From NCBI GenBank assembly GCA_027322375.1, contig DAHVRS010000393.1, forward strand, positions 1 to 7,099: a stretch of DNA of 7,099 nt, in the 5' to 3' direction. Source of the stretch: Brachybacterium sp. GTDB taxonomy: Bacteria; Actinomycetota; Actinomycetes; Actinomycetales; Dermabacteraceae. Every line of letters starts with the position of its first letter. Positions within the stretch are counted from its first letter, which is position 1. The notes under the pieces are model-generated. The model searched no databases, was not told where the DNA came from, and was given only the letters and a program-made list of their open reading frames with translations. Of this stretch, positions 1-4,868 are shown one piece after another. The translations under genes were made by a program, and so were the position numbers.

Positions 1-1
1 C

Positions 2-91
2 GGCTCCGTGCCGGTCGCGGTGCGAGGGCCCGAGGAGGCCAGCGCCGTGCCCAGCGGAGAACGTTCGATGAAGGGAATGGAGAACCGATGA
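2..91 (+). CDS. C-terminal tail of upstream gene, probably formate dehydrogenase catalytic subunit (partial)
   Basis: Frame 2 is open from the left edge to a TGA at 89-91 and encodes about 29 residues ending in SMKGMENR. The stop overlaps the start of the next gene as ATGA, the same coupling used between the next two genes, so this is very likely the end of the preceding operon member. FdnH-type iron-sulfur subunits normally follow the molybdenum/tungsten catalytic subunit (FdhA/FdnG). With a complete Sec locus next door, that subunit is probably the selenocysteine form. The visible tail has no diagnostic motif, so the identity rests on context alone. Frame 3 is closed by a TGA near position 69-71. 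Frame 1 is open but would only add an arginine-rich extension to the next gene. Confidence 0.55.
   Translation, partial: GSVPVAVRGPEEASAVPSGERSMKGMENR
79..82 (+). promoter_or_regulatory. Ribosome binding site for the iron-sulfur subunit
   Basis: GGAG lies five bases before the ATG at 88, with a second purine run (AAGGGA) just upstream. It supports ATG 88 rather than a start further upstream in the same open frame, and it lies within the last codons of the preceding gene. Confidence 0.6.
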
Positions 92-1089
92 GCCTGCTCT
101 CAGGACCTGAGGGACCCGCCGCGCACGCCGGGTGGGAGCACGAGCACGAGCGCAAGGGCTTCTTCACCGATACCTCGATCTGCATCGGCTGCAAGGCCTG
201 CGAGGTCGCGTGCAAGGAATGGAACCGCAACCCCCTCGACGGGAACCTCGAGATCCTCGGCTCGAGCTACGACAACACCGGCGAGCTCGGCGCGAACACC
301 TGGCGCCACGTCGCCTTCGTCGAGCAGGGCCAGGAGCGGATCGAGGAGGCGCGGGAGTCCGGGCGCAGGCTCGTCAGCCTCGGCATGCCCGGGATCGGCC
401 CGAAGAGCTCCGGCCCGCGCGGCGCGATGCCTGCCGGGGACCTCTCCACCACCGACCGCACCCCGCCGGACACCCCCGAGTTCCGCTGGCTGATGTCCTC
501 GGACGTGTGCAAGCACTGCACGAACGCCGGCTGCCTGGACGTGTGCCCCACCGGCGCGATCTTCCGCTCCGAGTTCGGCTCCGTCGTGGTGCAGGAGGAC
601 GTGTGCAACGGCTGCGGCACGTGCGTGAGCGCCTGCCCCTTCGGCGTGATCCAGCGGCGCGATGACGGGACCGTGTCCCCGTTCGCGGTGCGCGAGGAGG
701 AGGACCCCCGCCGCGGCACCGCCTCGAAGTGCACCCTGTGCTACGACCGGCTCGTCGAAGGTGAGCAGCCCGCCTGCTCCGCCACCTGCCCCACCCAGTC
801 GATCACCTTCGGCGACCACGACGACCTCACCGTTGACGCCCGCGAGCGCGTGGAGGACCTCCACGCGCGCGGCATGACCGAGGCGCGGCTGTACGGCGCG
901 AACCCGAAGGACGGCGTGGGCGGCACCGGCTCGGTGTTCCTGCTGCTGGACGAGCCGGAGGTGTACGGCCTCCCGCCGGACCCACAGGTGCCCACCAAGT
1001 CCCTGCCGCGCACCTACGCCCGCACCGGCCTCGCTGCCGCGGGGATGGTCGCTGTCGCGGCCCTGTCCTTCCTGGGAGCGCGCCGATGA
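88..1089 (+). CDS. fdnH: Formate dehydrogenase iron-sulfur (beta) subunit, FdnH/FdoH type
   Basis: This is the electron-transfer subunit of a respiratory formate dehydrogenase, 333 residues. Four four-cysteine groups are visible: Cys32/35/38/42 (CIGCKACEVAC), Cys141/144/149/153 (CKHCTNAGCLDVC), Cys173/176/179/183 (CNGCGTCVSACPFG) and Cys215/218/230/234. These are the ligands for four [4Fe-4S] clusters. The order and the spacers (KCTLCYDR, GVGGTGSVF, YGLPPDP) resemble E. coli FdnH as I remember it. A single hydrophobic segment at about 312-330 near the C-terminus matches the membrane helix of FdnH. The protein is longer than FdnH (about 294 residues) mainly because of a Gly/Pro-rich insertion at about 80-132 between the first and second cysteine groups. 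ATG 88 overlaps the upstream stop, and the gene overlaps the NrfD gene by four bases, so the subunits are probably translationally coupled. The partner anchor here is NrfD, not a cytochrome b. The symbol fdnH reflects family; fdhB or fdoH would serve equally. Confidence 0.92.
   Translation: MSLLSGPEGPAAHAGWEHEHERKGFFTDTSICIGCKACEVACKEWNRNPLDGNLEILGSSYDNTGELGANTWRHVAFVEQGQERIEEARESGRRLVSLGMPGIGPKSSGPRGAMPAGDLSTTDRTPPDTPEFRWLMSSDVCKHCTNAGCLDVCPTGAIFRSEFGSVVVQEDVCNGCGTCVSACPFGVIQRRDDGTVSPFAVREEEDPRRGTASKCTLCYDRLVEGEQPACSATCPTQSITFGDHDDLTVDARERVEDLHARGMTEARLYGANPKDGVGGTGSVFLLLDEPEVYGLPPDPQVPTKSLPRTYARTGLAAAGMVAVAALSFLGARR
1074..1078 (+). promoter_or_regulatory. Ribosome binding site for the NrfD subunit
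   Basis: GGGAG lies seven bases before ATG 1086, inside the end of the iron-sulfur subunit gene. It supports the start that overlaps the preceding stop as ATGA. Confidence 0.5.
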
Positions 1090-2210
1090 GCCTCACCGAG
1101 TTCGACGCCGACCGCCCACCGGAGAAGCCCCGGCGCCGCCGCGGCGACGGGACCGGGAAGCGACGCCGCCGTCGCGGCCTCGGCGAGGTCGGGATGGGCG
1201 ACGGCAGCCGCGAGGGCGCCGTCGTCGAGGACGTCGACGTCGAGCGATCCGAGCAGTTCGACTCCTACTACGGCCGGCCCATCGTCAAGGCGCCGCCGTG
1301 GCGGGCCCCGATCGCCGTCTACCTCTTCCTCGGCGGAGTCGCAGGCGGTTCCGGCCTCCTCGCCGTCGGCGCGCAGGCGACCGACCGTCCCGGCCTGCGC
1401 CGCAGCGCCCGCCTCGTCGCGCTCGGCAGCGTGGGCGTCGGCACCGCCGCGCTCATCGAGGACCTGGGCCGGCCCGAGCGCTTCTTGAACATGATGCGGA
1501 CCGTGAAGGTCACGAGCCCGATGAGCCTCGGCACCTGGGTGGTCGCCTCCTTCGGCACCGTCTCCGGGGTGCTCGGCGCGCTCGAGATCGACGAGATGAC
1601 CGGCCAGCGCGCACCGCTCGGTCCGCTGCGGTCCCTGCTGGGCGCTGCCGAGCTGCCCGCCTCCGCGGTGCAGGCCGTGCTCTCCCCGATCCTCGCCTCC
1701 TACACCGGCGCGCTGCTCGGGAACACGGTGGTCCCCACCTGGGAGGCCGGGCGCGGCCACCTGCCGGCCCTGTTCACGTCCTCGGCGAGCCTCGCTGCGG
1801 GCGGCGCCGCGATGCTCACCGCACCCGTCGCCGACGCCGGGCCCGCCCGGATCCTCGCGACCGCCGGGGTCGCCGGGGACCTGCTGAGCATGCGCGCGAT
1901 GAAGGAGTCCATGCACCCGCTGGAGCGAGAACCGCTCGAGACCGGGAAGGCCGGGCAGATGCTCGCCTGGGCGGAGCGCCTCGCGCTCGCCGGCGGCATC
2001 GGAACCGTCCTCTTCGGCCGACGGCGCGGCCTCGCCGCCGCCTCCGGGATCGCGCTGCTGGCCGCCTCGGCGCTGACCCGCTTCGGGGTGCTCGAGGCCG
2101 GGCTCGAGTCCGTGAAGGATCCGCGCCGCGTGGTCGTTCCGCAGAAAGCGCGCCTGGCCGAGCGCCGCGCCGCCGGCACCACCGACGACTCGATCACCAC
2201 CGCCGGCTGA
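1086..2210 (+). CDS. nrfD: NrfD-family membrane anchor subunit of formate dehydrogenase
   Basis: This is a polytopic membrane protein of the NrfD/PsrC family (374 residues), which passes electrons between an FeS subunit and the quinone pool without haem. Family signs are DLGRPERFLNMM (about 126-137), SPMSLGTW (144-151) and SYTGALLG (205-212). Hydrophobic segments likely to span the membrane lie roughly at 74-98, 107-124, 148-167, 192-213, 226-246, 252-268, 295-311 and 315-332. The first 70 residues are soluble and unusual: two arginine clusters (about 16-19 and 25-30) and then an acidic stretch, with no signal peptide. The gene overlaps the iron-sulfur subunit by four bases and should be the last gene of the formate dehydrogenase operon. 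Its stop faces the selD stop across 12 bases. In E. coli FdnGHI this position is held by cytochrome b556 (FdnI), so this complex is a hybrid of FdnH-type FeS and NrfD-type anchor. The family call is firm. The assignment to formate oxidation depends on the FdnH-like neighbour and the Sec locus. Confidence 0.88.
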   Translation: MSLTEFDADRPPEKPRRRRGDGTGKRRRRRGLGEVGMGDGSREGAVVEDVDVERSEQFDSYYGRPIVKAPPWRAPIAVYLFLGGVAGGSGLLAVGAQATDRPGLRRSARLVALGSVGVGTAALIEDLGRPERFLNMMRTVKVTSPMSLGTWVVASFGTVSGVLGALEIDEMTGQRAPLGPLRSLLGAAELPASAVQAVLSPILASYTGALLGNTVVPTWEAGRGHLPALFTSSASLAAGGAAMLTAPVADAGPARILATAGVAGDLLSMRAMKESMHPLEREPLETGKAGQMLAWAERLALAGGIGTVLFGRRRGLAAASGIALLAASALTRFGVLEAGLESVKDPRRVVVPQKARLAERRAAGTTDDSITTAG

Positions 2211-2217
2211 GCAGGCT

Positions 2218-2231
2218 GTGCGTCAGCGCAC
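2218..2231. terminator. Short hairpin between convergent nrfD and selD (possible bidirectional terminator)
   Basis: GTGCG and CGCAC pair perfectly (five base pairs) around a TCAG loop. The hairpin starts eight bases after the nrfD stop and covers the selD stop codon (TCA on this strand, 2223-2225). It lacks a T-tract on either side, which is common for actinobacterial terminators but makes the call weak. Confidence 0.3.
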
Positions 2232-3233
2232 TGTGATGCCGGAGCCCTCGGTGGTCTCGCCGATCACGGGATAACCCGGCACCTCGCCGACCACGAGCAG
2301 CCCGCCGGAGGTCTGCGCATCCGCGAGCAGGAGCAGATCCTCCTCCGAGATCCCGGGACCGGCCTCGATCGCCTCTCGCACCCAGTCGAGGTTCCGGCGC
2401 GTGCCGCCGGAGACGTACCCGTCCGCGAGCGCGTCCGCCGCACCGTCCACGAGCGGGACCGACGCCTGCTCCAGCACCGCACCGATCCCGGAGGCGCGGG
2501 TCATCTTCCACAGATGCCCCAGCAGGCCGAAACCGGTCACGTCCGTCGCCGCGTGTGCCCCAGCCGCGAGCGCCGCCCGGGACGCGTCCCGATTCAGAGT
2601 GGTCATCGCCTCGATCGCGGCGGGGAACAGTTCACCGGTCGCCTTGTGGCGGTTGTTCAGCAGCCCCACCCCGAGCGGCTTGGTCAGCGTGATCGGCAGC
2701 CCGGCCTCCGCGGCATCGTTGCGCAGCAGATGCTCGGGGTGCGCGGTGCCGGTGACGGCCATGCCGTACTTCGGCTCCGGATCATCTACGGAATGCCCGC
2801 CGATGACCGGAACCCCCGCCTGCTGCGCGACCGCGAGCCCGCCCGCGAGCACCTCCTGCAGCAGCTCGTAGGGCAGCACCTCCCGCGGCCAGCCCACCAG
2901 GTTGATCGCGACCACCGGCTCGCCGCCCATCGCATAGATGTCGCTCAGCGCGTTCGCCGCCGCGATCCGGCCCCAGTCGAAGGGGGCATCGACCACGGGC
3001 GTGAAGAAGTCCGCGGTCGAGAGCACCGCGGTGTCGCCGTCGATCCGGACCGCGGCCGCGTCATCGCCGTCCTCGAGGCCCACGATCACCTGCGCATACT
3101 CCTGGCCGGAGAGGGAGGAGACGACCTGCTCGAGCTCCCCGGGCGGGATCTTCGAGGCACAGCCCCCGCCATGCGCCATCGTGGTCAGGCGGATCGAAGG
3201 GCGGGACAGGGGACGGATCGCAGGCTCGCTCAT
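2223..3233 (-). CDS. selD: Selenide, water dikinase (selenophosphate synthetase)
   Basis: SelD makes selenophosphate, the selenium donor for Sec synthesis, from selenide and ATP in the cytoplasm. From ATG 3233 the protein has 336 residues (E. coli SelD has 347). The N-terminus reads SIRLTTMAHGGGCASK, matching E. coli SIRLTQYSHGAGCGCK. The catalytic Cys is Cys25 (codon TGT, so a Cys-type and not a Sec-type enzyme) and the catalytic Lys is Lys28; the second, non-essential Cys of E. coli is Ser27. Further family motifs are DDAAAVR (57-63), STADFFTPVVD (72-82), WGRIAAANALSDIYAMGGEP (87-106), GGHSVDDPEP (145-154), ATDVTGFGLLGHL (229-241) and DAQTSGGLL (315-323). The segment after SGGLL looks about 15-20 residues shorter than in E. 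coli. The frame continues upstream into the tRNA-Sec gene, but homology begins at about ATG 3233; ATG 3245 is a less likely alternative. It is divergent from selC-selA-selB. Confidence 0.95.
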   Translation of the reverse strand: MSEPAIRPLSRPSIRLTTMAHGGGCASKIPPGELEQVVSSLSGQEYAQVIVGLEDGDDAAAVRIDGDTAVLSTADFFTPVVDAPFDWGRIAAANALSDIYAMGGEPVVAINLVGWPREVLPYELLQEVLAGGLAVAQQAGVPVIGGHSVDDPEPKYGMAVTGTAHPEHLLRNDAAEAGLPITLTKPLGVGLLNNRHKATGELFPAAIEAMTTLNRDASRAALAAGAHAATDVTGFGLLGHLWKMTRASGIGAVLEQASVPLVDGAADALADGYVSGGTRRNLDWVREAIEAGPGISEEDLLLLADAQTSGGLLVVGEVPGYPVIGETTEGSGITVR

Positions 3234-3240
3234 GGCCTGG

Positions 3241-3246
3241 AGCATA
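3241..3246 (-). promoter_or_regulatory. Candidate -10 element for selD, possibly giving a leaderless transcript
   Basis: Read on the minus strand this is TATGCT, fitting the TAnnnT pattern of housekeeping actinobacterial promoters. Transcription would begin about seven bases on, at or next to the A of ATG 3233. No good Shine-Dalgarno sequence precedes that ATG, which fits a leaderless mRNA. No convincing -35 element was found at the expected distance. Confidence 0.35.
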
Positions 3247-3298
3247 GTGGTCAGGTGCCGGTGCGGCGTGGCATGGGGGGGCGGGGCTCGGACAGGCG

Positions 3299-3326
3299 TC
3301 GACCCAGGTCCTCGCGGTGGTAGCGT
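3299..3326 (+). promoter_or_regulatory. Candidate promoter of selC (and perhaps selAB)
   Basis: TCGACC (3299-3304, four of six matches to TTGACA) is followed after 16 bases by TAGCGT (3321-3326, TAnnnT pattern). Transcription would begin at about 3332-3334, at the mature 5' end of the tRNA or a few bases before it. The assignment rests on spacing and position only. Confidence 0.4.
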
Positions 3327-3333
3327 GACCGGC

Positions 3334-3428
3334 GGAGGCGTCTGCGTCCTGGTGGGCGCCCTGGTCTTCAAAACCAGCGAGACCGAGCATCTCGGTCTGG
3401 CGGGTTCGATTCCCGTCCGCCTCCGCCA
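3334..3428 (+). tRNA. selC: tRNA-Sec (anticodon UCA)
   Basis: This 95-base tRNA (the same length as E. coli selC) decodes UGA as selenocysteine. The elements are: acceptor 5' strand 3334-3340 (GGAGGCG) paired with 3418-3424 (CGCCTCC); a six-pair D stem, 3344-3349 with 3354-3359, closing a four-base TGGT loop; anticodon stem 3361-3365 with 3373-3377 and anticodon TCA at 3368-3370 in the loop CTTCAAA; a long variable arm of eight perfect pairs, 3380-3387 with 3391-3398, and a CAT loop; and a T arm around TTCGATT (3405-3411). The discriminator is G3425 and CCA is encoded at 3426-3428. The six-pair D stem with a tiny loop and the extended acceptor/T stack are hallmarks of bacterial tRNA-Sec. The eighth acceptor position is T3341 opposite C3417, a mismatch (see findings). 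The gene lies 48 bases upstream of selA on the same strand. Confidence 0.95.
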
Positions 3429-3434
3429 CCCGCC

Positions 3435-3450
3435 CCCGGCACCTGCCGGG
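3435..3450 (+). terminator. GC hairpin between selC and selA (terminator, attenuator or processing signal)
   Basis: CCCGGC (3435-3440) pairs perfectly with GCCGGG (3445-3450) around an ACCT loop, six bases after the tRNA CCA. No T-tract follows; the next bases are AGAGCCC, then the selA ribosome binding site. It could partly terminate or protect the tRNA 3' end while allowing readthrough into selA. Confidence 0.35.
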
Positions 3451-3464
3451 AGAGCCCGCGCGCC

Positions 3465-3472
3465 GAGGAGGT
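3465..3472 (+). promoter_or_regulatory. Strong ribosome binding site deciding the GTG start of selA
   Basis: GAGGAGGT is a near-perfect Shine-Dalgarno sequence, with the GTG start at 3477 four bases after it. It fixes selA to the GTG start. Confidence 0.8.
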
Positions 3473-3476
3473 CCCC

Positions 3477-4868
3477 GTGCCCGTCCTTCCTGTTGCGCGG
3501 CCCGCGGGCGAGGACCCGCGCCGCCGCATCCCTCGGACCGACAGGCTGCTGGCCCTGCCGGAGGTCGCCTCAGCAGCCGCGGCGATGGGGGAGCGGGTCG
3601 TGAAGGACCTGGTCAGCGCCACCCAGGACCGGGCTCGCGCCGGAGAGATCCCGCCGGAATCGGTGAAGGAGGAGCTGCTCGCCGCCCTCGGCCAGAGAAC
3701 CGCCTCCTCCCTCCGCCCGGTCCTGAACGCGACCGGCGTCATCGTCCACACGAACCTGGGCCGCGCCCCGCTCTCACCCGCCGCCCGCGAGGCCGTGCAG
3801 GACGCCGCCGGATACACCGACGTCGAGTTCGACCTCGCCACCGGAGCCCGCTACCGCCGCGGAGCCGGAGCCCGTGCCGCCCTGCTCGCGGCCTGCCCCG
3901 CCGCGGAGGACGCGCTCGTGGTGAACAACGGCGCGGCCGCCCTGCTGCTCGCGACCACCGCGCTCGCGGGCGGGAAGGAGGTGCTCTGGAGCCGGGGAGA
4001 GCTCGTCGAGATCGGGGCCGGGTTCCGCCTCGCCGAGCTCGTCGCCTCCGCCGGCGCCCGGGTGCGGGAGGTCGGCACCACGAACCGCACCCACCCCGCC
4101 GACTACCGCGACGCCTGCCGCGAGGGCGCGGCTGCGGGCACGGTGGGCGCACTGCTGAAGGTCCACACCAGCAACTACCGCGTCGAAGGCTTCACGAGCG
4201 AGGTGGGGATCGACGAGCTCGCCGAGATCGCGCGGGAGCGCGATCTGCCGCTGATCGCGGATCTCGGCTCCGGACTGCTGCACCCCGAACCCTCCCTGCC
4301 CCAGGAGCCGGACGCCACCACCGCCCTCACCGCGGGCGCCGATGTGGTTCTCACCAGCGGGGACAAGCTTCTCGGCGGCCCCCAGGCCGGGATCTTGCTG
4401 GGCCGCGCCGAGGTCATCGCGCGCCTCGCCCGGCATCCGCTCGCCCGCGCGGTTCGCGCTGACAAGCTCGCCCTCGCCGCCCTCGAGGCGACCCTCTCCG
4501 GCCCGGTCCCGCCCGTCCTCGCCGCGCTGCGCACGGACCCGGCGGCGCTGCAGGAACGGACCGAGCACCTCGCCGCCCAGCTCGACGGACGCGTCGTCCC
4601 GCACGAGGGCCGCGTCGGCGGCGGGGGAGGGGCCGGAGTGCCGCTGCCCGGCTGGGCGATCGCGCTCGAGGTGGAGCTCGCCGCCCCGCTGCGCCGCGGC
4701 ACGCCCGCCGTGATCGGCACCGTCCGGGGGGACGCCTGTCTGCTCGACCTGCGCTGCGTGCCCGTCGAGAGCGAGGACGCCCTCGTCGCCGCAGTCACTG
4801 CGGCTCGCGCCGAGGTCACCGCACGCACCGGCACGGCCGACGGTGCCGACGGGGGAGCCGCCCGCTGA
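3477..4868 (+). CDS. selA: L-seryl-tRNA(Sec) selenium transferase (selenocysteine synthase)
   Basis: SelA is a PLP enzyme that converts seryl-tRNA-Sec to selenocysteyl-tRNA-Sec using selenophosphate. The protein has 463 residues, the same length as E. coli SelA. The N-terminal domain carries the RTDRLLALPEV segment (20-30). The family signature LRPVLNATGVIVHTNLGRAP spans 79-98, followed by YTDVEFDL (113-120), VVNNGAAALLL (148-158) and EVGTTNRTH (198-206). HTSNYRVEGF lies at 230-239 and ADLGSGLL at 261-268. The PLP-binding lysine is Lys297 in TSGDKLLGGPQAG (293-305), equivalent to E. coli Lys295. The C-terminal small domain ends in a glycine/alanine-rich tail. The start is GTG, fixed by the strong ribosome binding site at 3465. 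The stop overlaps the selB ATG by one base (TGATG), so selA and selB are translationally coupled. There is little room for a separate promoter between selC and selA. Confidence 0.97.
   Translation: MPVLPVARPAGEDPRRRIPRTDRLLALPEVASAAAAMGERVVKDLVSATQDRARAGEIPPESVKEELLAALGQRTASSLRPVLNATGVIVHTNLGRAPLSPAAREAVQDAAGYTDVEFDLATGARYRRGAGARAALLAACPAAEDALVVNNGAAALLLATTALAGGKEVLWSRGELVEIGAGFRLAELVASAGARVREVGTTNRTHPADYRDACREGAAAGTVGALLKVHTSNYRVEGFTSEVGIDELAEIARERDLPLIADLGSGLLHPEPSLPQEPDATTALTAGADVVLTSGDKLLGGPQAGILLGRAEVIARLARHPLARAVRADKLALAALEATLSGPVPPVLAALRTDPAALQERTEHLAAQLDGRVVPHEGRVGGGGGAGVPLPGWAIALEVELAAPLRRGTPAVIGTVRGDACLLDLRCVPVESEDALVAAVTAARAEVTARTGTADGADGGAAR
4851..4857 (+). promoter_or_regulatory. 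Ribosome binding site for selB
   Basis: GGGGGAG lies ten bases before ATG 4868, inside the last codons of selA. Together with the TGATG overlap it suggests selB is translated by reinitiation after selA. Confidence 0.45.

Noticed and set aside
2208..2260. The nrfD stop TGA as a selenocysteine codon with the downstream hairpin as a SECIS element
   Set aside because: The five-pair hairpin has a TCAG loop without the features of a bacterial SECIS. Readthrough gives only sequence antisense to selD, and NrfD is already complete.
3275..3286. Run of seven G followed by four G as a G-quadruplex or regulatory site
   Set aside because: There are too few separate G runs nearby for a convincing quadruplex, and the stretch is unremarkable at this GC content.
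2514..3323. Open frames on the plus strand opposite selD (for example 2514-3323 and 2401-2871)
   Set aside because: They are antisense to a well-supported selD, rich in Arg and Pro, and show no family motif.
3234..3371. A longer SelD starting upstream at 3371
   Set aside because: The extra 46 residues lie over the promoter region and the tRNA-Sec gene and have no similarity to SelD; homology begins at about 3233.
3331..3427. tRNA-Sec starting at 3331, with GGCGGAGG pairing CCTCCGCC as the acceptor stem
   Set aside because: This leaves three unpaired bases between the T stem and acceptor and puts ACC instead of CCA at the end. The 3334-3428 register keeps stacking, a G discriminator and CCA.
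3380..3470. selC as an attachment site for a genomic island
   Set aside because: selC is a known integration site in enterobacteria, but here intact selA follows at once. No integrase or visible repeat of the tRNA 3' end is in the window.
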